Positions 17,071 through 25,602 of a DNA stretch of 53,785 bases are shown piece by piece. This DNA comes from an uncultured Lachnospiraceae bacterium (GTDB taxonomy: Bacteria > Bacillota > Clostridia > Lachnospirales > Lachnospiraceae), in the NCBI GenBank assembly GCA_910588215.1, contig CAJUQJ010000028.1:1-53785 (forward strand), written 5' to 3'. Made by a program: the position numbers and the translations under genes. The notes under the pieces were generated by a model. It was not told where the DNA came from. It worked only from the letters and a program-made list of their open reading frames with translations, and ran no database searches. The first letter of the stretch is position 1, and each line of letters begins with the position of its first letter.

Positions 17071-18459
17071 TCAACAATTGGTAAACGTTTTGTAAAACAC
17101 GATCCTAACTGTCGTCCCCACTCCGACCACACTCTCAATCTTAAGTTCCGCCCCATGCAGCCGCGCAATACGCTCACAGAGTGCCAGTCCCAGCCCGCTT
17201 CCGCCTTCCCGGCGGCTTCTGGCCTTATCCACCATATAGAATGCCTCCGTCACCTTCGAGATCTCCTGTTCCGGGATGCCACATCCCTGATCCTGCACCG
17301 TGATCTGTTCTCCTGATGCCGTCATTATGATCATGTCGCCTTCCCGGCTGGCTTTGATCCCGTTGTCGATCAGATTGCGCAGCAGACTTCCGAACAGATC
17401 CCTGTCCATCCTCCTTATGCCCATCTCACAAGTATAGCGCAGCGTCATTCTCTTTTCCTGCAAATGCATTTCCTCCGCCCTGGCCACATGGTCAAACAAC
17501 TCCTGTACCGCAACTTCCTCCAACTGAATGCTGTCATTGTCATACATACCCAGCAGGTGCATCAGCTTACTGCTAAGCCTCCCCAGCCTGCCGCACTCCT
17601 CATAGATATGACTGAGCGCCCGCTCCTTCTGTTCTTCCCGCAGCTTGACATGGAGCAGAGAATCCGCATAGCCCATAATAGACGTCATGGGTGTTTTCAG
17701 TTCATGGGTCAAACTGCCCAACATCTGCCTGCGCCTCTCCGACTCCTCGGAAAGCGCCGCCACCTGTCTCTCTATCTGCTCCGCCATCTCATTAAAAGAA
17801 CGCGCCAGCGTCCCGATCTCATCCCGTGACCGTACGCCCGCGCGTCGCTCCAGACTACCTCCGCTGATATCCTGCGCAGCCTGCTGTAACTCCCGCAGCG
17901 GAGACAGAATATGCCCTACTACCATAAAGACCAACAACGCTGCCACAAATGCAACGCTGCCACAGATACCGAAGCACAATAGGCTCTGTCTGTAAACATC
18001 CTCATACAACGACGTAATATCCTGGATCGATATCAGTTTATATTCCCTGCTGCCCGAAGCAGGAACCCTTCTACCGACAAGCAGAAGATACCTGTCCTTA
18101 CTCTTCTGTATGACGCTGCGCTGCGCCCACCGCACATCCGCAGGATCTTTCACCTCATAGGCTGTCCGGTTGCAGACGACCTCTCCTTCCTCCACCAGAA
18201 TATAACGGGAGGCGCCATATTTCTGAAGCACATAATCATAGTAGGAAGTAAGCGTGGTATCCGTAAAATGATCCATCATCTCATATTCCAGTTCTTTCCC
18301 CACTGCATGGGCCGCAGCTTCTGTCTGCTGTCTGCCACTCTCCATCGTCTTTTCCCTGCTATAGGCAGCAGAGCGGCAGACGACCGCTGTACCCGACACA
18401 AGACTGCCCACGAGCAATGTCACCGCCGTGATCAAAGATACTTTCATCCGCAGTTTCAT
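17071..18459 (-). CDS. sensor histidine kinase
   Basis: A 462-residue membrane kinase. Membrane helices at about 7-27 and 159-183 flank an extracytoplasmic sensing domain (about 30-158); a HAMP domain follows (about 184-236). The phospho-accepting H252 is in SLTHELKTPM, and the ATP-binding part has LIDNGIKAS (N box), DQGCGIP (G1) and GGSGLGLAL (G2). It phosphorylates the response regulator whose stop codon directly abuts its start. The signal is unknown; lack of cysteines or known motifs in the sensor domain gives no hint. Confidence 0.93.
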   Translation of the reverse strand: MKLRMKVSLITAVTLLVGSLVSGTAVVCRSAAYSREKTMESGRQQTEAAAHAVGKELEYEMMDHFTDTTLTSYYDYVLQKYGASRYILVEEGEVVCNRTAYEVKDPADVRWAQRSVIQKSKDRYLLLVGRRVPASGSREYKLISIQDITSLYEDVYRQSLLCFGICGSVAFVAALLVFMVVGHILSPLRELQQAAQDISGGSLERRAGVRSRDEIGTLARSFNEMAEQIERQVAALSEESERRRQMLGSLTHELKTPMTSIMGYADSLLHVKLREEQKERALSHIYEECGRLGRLSSKLMHLLGMYDNDSIQLEEVAVQELFDHVARAEEMHLQEKRMTLRYTCEMGIRRMDRDLFGSLLRNLIDNGIKASREGDMIIMTASGEQITVQDQGCGIPEQEISKVTEAFYMVDKARSRREGGSGLGLALCERIARLHGAELKIESVVGVGTTVRIVFYKTFTNC

Positions 18460-19125
18460 CTAATCCTGATCCTCCAATCGATACCCTGTCTTGGAGACCG
18501 TGCGGATCACATCATGGAAATCCAGCTTCTTCCGCAGCTGTCCGATATGCACATCCACAGTCCTCGTCTCCCCCACATAATCCGTACCCCAGAGCCTGTT
18601 TAACAGTTCTTCTCTGCTGAATGCCACATTCTTAGCCTCCGCCAGTGTCACAAGCAGCCCGTACTCCATCGGTTTTAAATTCACCTGTTCTCCAGCCTTC
18701 GTCACACTGTGCTCTTTAAGGTCGATCACCACGTCCCGCACCCGGATCTTCTCCCGTCCACGCCCTGTCCGCTTCAGCACCTTTTCCATTCGCACTAGCA
18801 GCTCCAAGATCTCAAAGGGTTTGACGATATAGTCCTCCGCCCCGCTCTTTAAGCCGTGCACCTTGGAAAGAACGTCATCTTTGGCTGTCAGATAGATGAC
18901 CGGGATCTTGGCCGCCTGCAGATCCTCCATCAGCGCAAACCCGTCCTTCCCTGGCAGCATCACATCCACCAGCGCCAGCGCCACATCGCCAAATGTCCCG
19001 TTCTGTATACCCTGCTGTGCACTTATGCCGTCAAAAGCAGGAAGCGGCTCATAGCCGGCCGCTTCCAGATTCATGCAGATCAATTCCGATATTACAGTGT
19101 CATCCTCTATCACTAAAATCTTCAT
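18460..19125 (-). CDS. OmpR/PhoB-family response regulator
   Basis: A 221-residue DNA-binding response regulator. The receiver domain has the acidic pocket EDD (7-9), phospho-acceptor D54 in LVDVMLPG and the conserved Lys in YLTAKDD. The C-terminal winged helix (about 125-220) ends with RTVDVHIGQLRKKL and TVSKTGYRLE. The start MKILVIEDD (19125) follows the family; its ribosome site is poor, and an upstream ATG at 19149 with GGGAAGG ten bases before it is possible. First gene of the operon with the kinase and probably the lipoprotein. Confidence 0.92.
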   Translation of the reverse strand: MKILVIEDDTVISELICMNLEAAGYEPLPAFDGISAQQGIQNGTFGDVALALVDVMLPGKDGFALMEDLQAAKIPVIYLTAKDDVLSKVHGLKSGAEDYIVKPFEILELLVRMEKVLKRTGRGREKIRVRDVVIDLKEHSVTKAGEQVNLKPMEYGLLVTLAEAKNVAFSREELLNRLWGTDYVGETRTVDVHIGQLRKKLDFHDVIRTVSKTGYRLEDQD

Positions 19126-19264
19126 GGTATTTCCCGCTTTCCTTCCCATTTTGCCACAGCCTTCCCCATTCACACACTGAAAACGCTGCTGTCTCCACAC
19201 CAGTGCATATATATTTTACTTTACCATATTTTAACCATAAAAAAAGCAACAAAATGTAAACAGG

Positions 19265-19298
19265 CTATGGTAAACGAAATTTTTAATGTCGTTAACTT
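19265..19298 (+). repeat. short palindromic repeat, copy 3
   Basis: CTATGGTAAACGAAATTTTT and ATGTCGTTAAC form the same palindrome as at 10251-10285, in the opposite orientation and with slightly shortened outer arms. It lies between the response regulator and the glycogen phosphorylase gene. Confidence 0.65.
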
Positions 19299-19317
19299 CA
19301 TTCGCGCCGATCTCAAA

Positions 19318-19365
19318 GATAAGAAAGGGCAGAACATCCTGCAAAATGTCCTGCCCCTTCTTATC
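19318..19365 (-). terminator. long hairpin after glycogen phosphorylase
   Basis: A 20-base near-perfect stem, GATAAGAAAGGGCAGAACAT pairing with ATGTCCTGCCCCTTCTTATC, loop of eight bases. It lies 22 bases after the glgP stop. There is no long U-tract, so it may terminate transcription or protect the 3' end. Confidence 0.6.
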
Positions 19366-19386
19366 ATTACTAAATAACATATATTC

Positions 19387-21696
19387 TTATCTTAACTTCC
19401 AGATATCTCTGTTATACTCCTCGATCGTCCTGTCGGAAGAGAAGAATCCAGCCTTGGCGATATTGACAAGCATCATCCTGCGCCACTTCGCCTGATCCTC
19501 GTAATCTTCCATCATCTGGTCCTTCACCTTGATATAATCTTCCAGATCCAACAGCGTCATGAACCAGTCTTTGTTCAACAGCTCCTTATACAGTCTCTCC
19601 AGATTCTTCTTATGGCCCGCCTTCAGCGCCTGCTTGCCGACGATGAAGTCCACTGCTTCCTTGATCACCGGGCTCTTCTTATAATAGTCCATGGAGACAT
19701 AATCCGCTTTCTCATAATGTTTGATGACTGTCTCCGACTTCTCACCGAAGATATAGATATTCTCGTCGCCCACCAGCTCATGAATCTCCACATTCGCGCC
19801 GTCTGACGTGCCAAGCGTCACTGCTCCGTTCAGCATATACTTCATGTTACCCGTACCGGACGCTTCCTTGGAAGCAAGAGAGATCTGCTCGGAGATATCG
19901 CAGGCCGGGATCATCTTCTCCGCATATGCCACGTTATAGTTTTCCACCATCAGTACCGTCATGTACGGGCTTACGTCCGGATCGTTGTTGACGATCTCCT
20001 GCAGCACCAGCAGCAGGTGAATGATGTCCTGGGCGATGATATAAGCCGGAGCAGCTTTCGCACCGAAGATAAAGGTCATCGGCCTTGTCGGTTTCTTCCC
20101 TGCCTTGATCTCCAGATACTTGTGAATGATGTAGAGTGCGTTCATCTGCTGCCGCTTATACTCATGCATCCGCTTACTCTGTAAGTCAAAGATGGAATCC
20201 GGATTCAGCGTGATGCCCTCCACTTCTTTCACATAAGCCGCCAGATCTCTCTTGCGGTTCATCTTGATCTCTGCGATCCGGTTCAACACTGCCTCGTCAT
20301 CCTTATAGGCCAGCAGCTGCTCCAGCTTATCCGCATCCTTCTTATAGCCGTCGCCGATTGTCTCAGACAGGAAGGTCGCCAGCTCATGGTTACAGGACAG
20401 CAGCCATCTTCTGAACGTGATGCCGTTGGTCTTATTGTTGAACTTTTCCGGATATATCTTATAAAAGGCATTCAACTCAGTATCCTTCAGGATCTCCGTA
20501 TGAATCGCCGCCACACCGTTTACCGAGAAACCATAATGGATGTCGATATGCGCCATGTGCACCCTGTCATCCTTATCGATGATCTGCACCTTAGGATCCT
20601 TATACTGCTTCGCCACCCGCTTATCCAGTTCCTTGATGATCGGCACAAGCTGCGGCACTACCTTCTCCAGGTACTTAAGCGGCCATTTCTCCAGTGCCTC
20701 CGCCAGAATGGTGTGGTTCGTATAAGCACAGGTCTTGCTGACCACGTCGATGGCCTCATCCATGGTAAGCGCTTTATCATTTACGAGAATCCTGATCAGC
20801 TCTGGGATCACCATCGTCGGATGGGTGTCATTGATCTGAATCACCGCATGGTCATACAGTCTGCGCAGGTCATACTGCCTTTCCTTCATCTCTTTTAGAA
20901 TAAGCTGCGCCGCATTGCTGACCATAAAGTACTGCTGATAGATACGCAGCAGATTGCCGGCCTCGTCGGAATCATCGGGATACAAGAACAATGTCAGGTT
21001 CTTCTCGATATCTTCCTTATCAAAATCAATGCCTTCCTTTACAATGCTCTCGTCCACACTCTCGATGTCAAAGAGTCTCAATTTATTGACACCATTGTCA
21101 TATCCAACCACATCGATATCATACAATCTGGAAGTTACCTTCCTGTCTCCGAACGAGACCTCGAAAGAAGTGTCTGTCTTCGTCAGCCAGGACTGTGCTT
21201 CGATCCAGTCATTGGGCTCCGCCGTCTGCAGTCTGTCCTTGAATACCTGTTTGAATAGGCCGAAGTGATAATTCAGGCCGATTCCTTCCCCAGGAAGTCC
21301 CAAGGTGGCAATGGAGTCCAGGAAACAAGCTGCCAGACGTCCGAGACCGCCGTTACCCAGTGACGGTTCCGGCTCAACTTCCTCGATCTCACTTAAGACC
21401 TTGCCATTCTTTGCCAGAATATCATTCAGCTTATCATAAATTCCCAGATTGATCAGATTGTTAGACAATAACTTACCGATCAGGAATTCCGCAGAAATAT
21501 AATAAACTTTCTTCGGCCCTTCGATACGCTCCGATACCTCCATCAGTTTCTTCGACAGCTGTAAAAGACTGTAGTAAAGCTCCGTGTTGCTGCATTCCGC
21601 CACACTCTTACCACAGCTTTCTTTTGTCTGTGCCTCCAGTTCCTTTTCCAGATTCAAGACCAAAACGTCTCTTGTCAGGTTGCTTGCCTGCGCCAT
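19387..21696 (-). CDS. glgP: glycogen/starch/alpha-glucan phosphorylase
   Basis: A 769-residue GT35 phosphorylase releasing glucose-1-phosphate from alpha-1,4-glucans. The PLP region SKEASGTGNMKYMLNGAV and TSDGANVEI is diagnostic; EPEPSLGNGGLGRLAACF near 110-130 is the active-site glycine loop. The protein is somewhat shorter than the 800-840 residues common in the family. ATG 21696 has AGGAGG seven bases upstream. With the alpha-glucosidases and the LacI-type gene on its upstream side it forms an alpha-glucan metabolism neighbourhood. Confidence 0.95.
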   Translation of the reverse strand: MAQASNLTRDVLVLNLEKELEAQTKESCGKSVAECSNTELYYSLLQLSKKLMEVSERIEGPKKVYYISAEFLIGKLLSNNLINLGIYDKLNDILAKNGKVLSEIEEVEPEPSLGNGGLGRLAACFLDSIATLGLPGEGIGLNYHFGLFKQVFKDRLQTAEPNDWIEAQSWLTKTDTSFEVSFGDRKVTSRLYDIDVVGYDNGVNKLRLFDIESVDESIVKEGIDFDKEDIEKNLTLFLYPDDSDEAGNLLRIYQQYFMVSNAAQLILKEMKERQYDLRRLYDHAVIQINDTHPTMVIPELIRILVNDKALTMDEAIDVVSKTCAYTNHTILAEALEKWPLKYLEKVVPQLVPIIKELDKRVAKQYKDPKVQIIDKDDRVHMAHIDIHYGFSVNGVAAIHTEILKDTELNAFYKIYPEKFNNKTNGITFRRWLLSCNHELATFLSETIGDGYKKDADKLEQLLAYKDDEAVLNRIAEIKMNRKRDLAAYVKEVEGITLNPDSIFDLQSKRMHEYKRQQMNALYIIHKYLEIKAGKKPTRPMTFIFGAKAAPAYIIAQDIIHLLLVLQEIVNNDPDVSPYMTVLMVENYNVAYAEKMIPACDISEQISLASKEASGTGNMKYMLNGAVTLGTSDGANVEIHELVGDENIYIFGEKSETVIKHYEKADYVSMDYYKKSPVIKEAVDFIVGKQALKAGHKKNLERLYKELLNKDWFMTLLDLEDYIKVKDQMMEDYEDQAKWRRMMLVNIAKAGFFSSDRTIEEYNRDIWKLR

Positions 21697-21858
21697 GATC
21701 ATACCTCCTGTTTGCTTGTATTATTATTGCTGTTACTTCTGTTACCGTTGTTACTGCATTTGTATACTTTATGGTAAAATTATATTGCGCTCTTATTCTT
21801 GTATTCCTGTATTACATTGCTGTCTCTGCTCTGCATTCTGTCGGAATGCGCCGTTTAC

Positions 21859-22848
21859 TCAGCATATGATATCCATATATTTCATGCGGACCAGCTCATA
21901 GTCCAACACGATCTGCTGCCCTATGCCCCCGTCGATCAGACGTTTTAATTCCGTCACGGCCTCAGCAGCGATCCGCTTAAAGTTCTGGCGCACGGTGTTC
22001 ATCTGCTTTCCCGCATAGCCCATCAGTACAATACCGTCAAAGCCACACACCGGCCGGAAAATATCCATCTCGATCAATGCCTTCATCGCCCCGATCGCCA
22101 TCAGATCGGAAGCACATACCACCACGTCCTTTTTCTTCGCATACTTAAAGGTGTGCTTTCTCGCCTGCAACTCGGAAAACTCTCCGTTACGAACAAGCAG
22201 AGACAGTGACAGTTCCCCGGCCAGCCGCCTGATCCCCTTAAGTCTCTCGTCCGTCACATAACCGTTCTTCTTCCCCGTCAGATAGAGAATACTCTTTCCC
22301 TGATTCTCCAGCACCGTCTTCTTCGCCACATCATACTGCGCCTGCTCCTGATCGATCCAGACACTGGAAGTCGTCCCATTCACCATCGGGGCATCTACCA
22401 GCACGATCTTAAAGACCTGCGCTGCTATCAGTTTATGCAGCACCTTATCTTCCTTTGACATCCCGAATATGATAAGCCCCGTGATACTCTGCACCTGTAA
22501 ATAGCGTATCACCTCTTCCAGGTTCTTATTCTGCAACATGGAATAAAATATGGTGATAACGTCCAGGTTCAGTTCCACGGCCCGCCCGATGGTTCCCGAC
22601 ATATATTGCATGTTGATCTCATCCACCGCCTGTGACTCATTGCTTAAGTTCAAAAGGATCGCCACTCTCCCGGACTGCTTCGATGACAATGCCGCCGCCA
22701 CCGAATTGGGCACAAAATTCAGTTCTTTTACTGCCTGATTAACTTTCTTCTTCGTCTCTTCGCTGACATTCGGGTAGTCATTCAACACCTTGGATACCGT
22801 GGAGATCGCTACGCCCGCATGTTTCGCCACATCTTTGATCGATACCAT
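21859..22848 (-). CDS. LacI-family transcriptional regulator
   Basis: A 329-residue repressor. The N-terminal helix-turn-helix (IKDVAKHAGVAISTVSKVLN, residues 4-23) and hinge NSVAAALSS are typical; the rest is a periplasmic-binding-protein-like effector domain. It lies 162 bases upstream of glgP on the same strand and probably regulates alpha-glucan use and itself. Two abutting operator-like dyads lie about 95-120 bases upstream of its start. The ribosome site is weak (GGATG six bases before ATG). Confidence 0.92.
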   Translation of the reverse strand: MVSIKDVAKHAGVAISTVSKVLNDYPNVSEETKKKVNQAVKELNFVPNSVAAALSSKQSGRVAILLNLSNESQAVDEINMQYMSGTIGRAVELNLDVITIFYSMLQNKNLEEVIRYLQVQSITGLIIFGMSKEDKVLHKLIAAQVFKIVLVDAPMVNGTTSSVWIDQEQAQYDVAKKTVLENQGKSILYLTGKKNGYVTDERLKGIRRLAGELSLSLLVRNGEFSELQARKHTFKYAKKKDVVVCASDLMAIGAMKALIEMDIFRPVCGFDGIVLMGYAGKQMNTVRQNFKRIAAEAVTELKRLIDGGIGQQIVLDYELVRMKYMDIIC

Positions 22849-22941
22849 GCTTCATCCATTCTGAAAACGGTGTGCATTCCGGAGATAGTACTTTAATGCG
22901 TATGCCTCCCCATGTCCTGCCTGAACTTCTGTATATTCTAC

Positions 22942-22969
22942 GGAAAAGGTTTTCCGGAAATCGTTTTCC
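22942..22969. promoter_or_regulatory. two abutting LacI-family operator-like dyads
   Basis: GGAAAAGGTTTTCC (22942-22955) and GGAAATCGTTTTCC (22956-22969) are adjacent 14-bp near-palindromes. The second has the central CG typical of LacI/GalR operators. Position upstream of the LacI-type gene suggests autoregulation. Confidence 0.5.
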
Positions 22970-22985
22970 GAAATCATCATACAAC

Positions 22986-23014
22986 AAAAGAGCGGTTTTG
23001 TAAACCACTCTTTT
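22986..23014 (-). terminator. hairpin after the flagellin genes, distal
   Basis: AAAAGAGCGGTTT / AAACCACTCTTTT with a three-base loop (12 of 13 pair). It lies about 100 bases after the stop of the last flagellin gene and could terminate its transcript. Confidence 0.6.
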
Positions 23015-23061
23015 CAGAAATATAACCAACCTTCAATGGCAATTAGTTATGCCAGTAAAGC

Positions 23062-23088
23062 AGCCGCACTCCATTGAGGAGTGCGGCT
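23062..23088 (-). terminator. hairpin after the flagellin genes, proximal
   Basis: Perfect AGCCGCACTCC / GGAGTGCGGCT stem with a five-base loop, 24 bases after the flagellin stop. The U-tract after it is short, so it may act with the distal hairpin. Confidence 0.65.
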
Positions 23089-23111
23089 GTCTCTGACTTA
23101 TAATAAGTTCA

Positions 23112-24176
23112 TCAGCCAAGCAATGACAATGCCAGCTGGTTGCTCTGATTTGCCTGGGAGAGCATAGATGTACCTGCCTGCTGCAAGATGTTATTGTTAG
23201 CATATCTGACCATCTCGGTTGCAATGTCCGTGTCACGAACCTGTGCCTCCGCAGATGTGGTATTCTCCACGATGTTATCCAGATTGCTGATGGTGTGCTC
23301 CAGTCTGTTCTGGATCGCGCCGAGGTCGGAACGCTGTTCGGATACATCCTTGATCGCATGCTTGGCAAATGCATTGAGTGCAGCGAAGTCTGCTGCCGTA
23401 GGTGCATCTTCTACTGAACCATGCGTCGTAACTGTCTGATCCCAACTGGTCGTCTTATTTGTATTGATCCAAGTTCTTACTGCTGTATCTACAATTTTTG
23501 TTGTATCTGTTTCTACTTTATAGAACTTAGCCAACATTCCTGCTGTCAGGGTAGCTTTGCCATCCACCAGATTATTATAGTGGTTCTTATCCGTACTGTT
23601 ATTCGTAGCGTCATTTGGCAACGCTTCCGTATTAGCCACTCCAAACTTAGTCTGATCTTTGACTGCATTGGCGATCAACTCATTGGTGTTCATATTCTTG
23701 ATCGTAATGCCGATATGCTGACCGGACTCCGCGCCAACCTGCAGTCCCTTGTTGGAGAATGATCCGTCTAACAGGCTCTGCTCATTGAATGTGGTCGTGC
23801 TCTGTACGCGATCGATCTCACTCATCAGCTGCTTAACCTCTGCCTGGATATAGCTGCGGTCTGCGGATGTCAACGTACCGTTCTCACCTTTAACAGCCAG
23901 TTCATTCATTCTCTGCAGCATATCCTGCACTTCGTTCAACGCTCCCTCTGCTGTCTGCACACAGGAGATACCGTCCTGCGCATTGGCAGATGCCTGGGTC
24001 AGACCACGGATCTGTCTTCTCATCTTCTCGGAAATGGATAAGCCTGCCGCATCGTCTGCCGCGCGGTTGATCTTATAACCGGAAGAAAGTTTCTCCGTTG
24101 ACTTTGCCTGCGCCTTTGTTGTAAGGCCCAGCATTCTGTTGGAATTCATTGCTGTGATGTTGTGTTGTACTACCAT
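23112..24176 (-). CDS. flagellin, downstream paralogue
   Basis: A 354-residue flagellin. Conserved D0/D1 ends: N-terminal MVVQHNITAMNSNRML with the KLSSGYKINRAADDAAG and ISEKMRRQIRGL blocks (the latter in the TLR5-recognised region of the family), and C-terminal NNILQQAGTSMLSQANQS. The first 155 and last 98 residues are almost identical to the tandem paralogue; residues 156-256 are different and form the exposed middle. AAGGAGG lies six bases before ATG. A GGA-loop hairpin stands immediately upstream. Resembles CBir1-type Lachnospiraceae flagellins. Confidence 0.95.
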   Translation of the reverse strand: MVVQHNITAMNSNRMLGLTTKAQAKSTEKLSSGYKINRAADDAAGLSISEKMRRQIRGLTQASANAQDGISCVQTAEGALNEVQDMLQRMNELAVKGENGTLTSADRSYIQAEVKQLMSEIDRVQSTTTFNEQSLLDGSFSNKGLQVGAESGQHIGITIKNMNTNELIANAVKDQTKFGVANTEALPNDATNNSTDKNHYNNLVDGKATLTAGMLAKFYKVETDTTKIVDTAVRTWINTNKTTSWDQTVTTHGSVEDAPTAADFAALNAFAKHAIKDVSEQRSDLGAIQNRLEHTISNLDNIVENTTSAEAQVRDTDIATEMVRYANNNILQQAGTSMLSQANQSNQLALSLLG

Positions 24177-24198
24177 AATTTACCTCCTTGTTATATGC

Positions 24199-24220
24199 TG
24201 CCGTAAATCCTTTTACGGCA
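24199..24220 (-). promoter_or_regulatory. putative CsrA-binding hairpin in the leader of flagellin 2nd gene
   Basis: On the minus strand TGCCGTAAA-AGGA-TTTACGGCA: a nine-pair perfect stem with GGA in a four-base loop. The GGA-containing Shine-Dalgarno (24183-24189) begins nine bases after it. The same design with a different stem is at 25307-25328. This is the two-site arrangement by which CsrA blocks hag translation in Bacillus subtilis. Confidence 0.7.
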
Positions 24221-24243
24221 TTCTGTTTGTAAGACGGAACTCA

Positions 24244-25284
24244 TTAACCAAGTAAGGACAATGCCAGCTGGTTGCTCTGGTTCGCCTGAGACAGCATGGA
24301 TGTACCGGCCTGCTGCAAGATATTGTTGTTCGCATACCTGACCATCTCTGTCGCGATATCCGTATCTCTAATCTGTGCTTCTGCGGATGTGGTGTTCTCC
24401 ACGATGTTGTCCAGGTTGCTGATCGTGTGCTCCAGTCTGTTCTGGATCGCACCAAGGTTGGAACGCTGCTCGGATACATCTTTGATCGCACTCTTGGCAA
24501 ATGCATTGAGCGCTGCGAAGTCTGCCGCCGTCGGAGCGTCATCCAACGTATTATTCTGAATGGAAGCAGTGATGTTAAAATGAGTGTTAGTAGTGTCCTT
24601 GCTTATTGTCGTATCTACACATTCATTTTTGTCAAATATATAAAATTTCGCCAGCATATCTGCCTTCAGCTCATTTTCAGTGTTTGCCGTAATGCTCTCT
24701 TCGTAATCGATGTCTTTATCAGTTCCCTGGTCCTCTACATGATTCGTGCCAAACTTCACTCCGTTTTTGATCGCATTACCAATCAGCTCATTCGTCTGCA
24801 TATTCTTGATCGAGATAGCGATATGCTGACCGGACTCCGCGCCAACCTGCAGTCCCTTGTTGGAGAATGATCCGTCTAACAGGCTCTGCTCATTGAATGT
24901 GGTCGTGCTCTGTACGCGATCGATCTCACTCATCAGCTGCTTAACCTCTGCCTGGATATAGCTGCGGTCTGCGGATGTCAACGTACCGTTCTCACCTTTA
25001 ACAGCCAGTTCATTCATTCTCTGCAGCATATCCTGCACTTCGTTCAACGCTCCCTCTGCTGTCTGCACACAGGAGATACCGTCCTGCGCATTGGCAGACG
25101 CCTGGGTCAGACCACGGATCTGCCTTCTCATCTTCTCGGAAATGGATAAGCCTGCCGCATCGTCTGCCGCACGGTTGATCTTATAACCGGAAGAAAGCTT
25201 CTCCGTTGACTTCGCCTGCGCCTTTGTTGTAAGACCCAGCATTCTGTTGGAATTCATCGCTGTGATGTTGTGTTGTACTACCAT
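24244..25284 (-). CDS. flagellin, upstream paralogue
   Basis: A 346-residue flagellin, first of the tandem pair. The D0/D1 regions (1-155 and 249-346) match the neighbouring flagellin at nearly every residue, and also nearly at every base, while residues 156-248 are unrelated in detail and rich in Asn, Thr and Asp. AAGGAGG is six bases before ATG. No sigma-28 promoter is visible in the 318 bases before it, so it may depend on transcription through csrA. The product is exported by the flagellar system and polymerises into the filament. Confidence 0.95.
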   Translation of the reverse strand: MVVQHNITAMNSNRMLGLTTKAQAKSTEKLSSGYKINRAADDAAGLSISEKMRRQIRGLTQASANAQDGISCVQTAEGALNEVQDMLQRMNELAVKGENGTLTSADRSYIQAEVKQLMSEIDRVQSTTTFNEQSLLDGSFSNKGLQVGAESGQHIAISIKNMQTNELIGNAIKNGVKFGTNHVEDQGTDKDIDYEESITANTENELKADMLAKFYIFDKNECVDTTISKDTTNTHFNITASIQNNTLDDAPTAADFAALNAFAKSAIKDVSEQRSNLGAIQNRLEHTISNLDNIVENTTSAEAQIRDTDIATEMVRYANNNILQQAGTSMLSQANQSNQLALSLLG

Positions 25285-25306
25285 GATTTACCTCCTTGTT
25301 ATTGTC

Positions 25307-25328
25307 TGCTGCAATTCCGTTTGCAGCA
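25307..25328 (-). promoter_or_regulatory. putative CsrA-binding hairpin in the leader of flagellin 1st gene
   Basis: On the minus strand TGCTGCAA-ACGGAA-TTGCAGCA: an eight-pair perfect stem with GGA in the loop. The Shine-Dalgarno AAGGAGG (25291-25297) starts nine bases later, exactly as in the second flagellin leader. The stem bases differ from the other copy, but pairing is kept. Confidence 0.72.
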
Positions 25329-25393
25329 TTTTTATTCCGTTTTGATACTACTCGGCGGATTCTTTCCTGTCCCCGCCCTCTGCACTCTTTACA

Positions 25394-25447
25394 TACTTGC
25401 ACCTTATGTCTTTCCAGTCACAAACGTTCTTTGAAAAGAACGGTGCC
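25394..25447 (+). repeat. dispersed repeat TACTTGCACCT...GGTGCC, copy 1
   Basis: 54 bases starting TACTTGCACCT, containing GTCTTTCCAG and ending GGTGCC; roughly three quarters of positions match 41281-41334. Located in the csrA-flagellin spacer. Confidence 0.6.
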
Positions 25448-25602
25448 CGTATAAGATGTACACAATGCACACATGCAGACAAGCTGCATGGGCTGCATTG
25501 GCTGTATGGACCGCATGGCGCATTTTCGACATACTTACTGTGCAGATTTTTATAATAAGCTCGAAACCCCCAGGATAGTTCCGAGTTATTATCCCGTTGC
25601 CG

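Larger units (their letters stand above)
25285..25602 (-). promoter_or_regulatory. flagellin leader and csrA-flagellin spacer
   Basis: A 318-base spacer without a gene. It holds the CsrA-type hairpin (25307-25328), a dispersed repeat (25394-25447), and just after csrA an imperfect hairpin AATAACTCGGAAC / GTTTCGAGCTTATT without a U-tract. I searched by eye for TAAA-N15-CCGATA on the minus strand and found none, and no good sigma-A promoter. Confidence 0.5.

Noticed and set aside
23112..25284. Large direct repeat as a possible assembly duplication
   Set aside because: The middles of the two flagellins and their leader hairpins differ, so these are two genuine paralogues.
25285..25602. A fixed sigma-28 promoter directly before the flagellins
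   Set aside because: GCCGAGTA on the minus strand (about 25349-25356) has no TAAA at 15 bases; the nearest is about 31 bases away.
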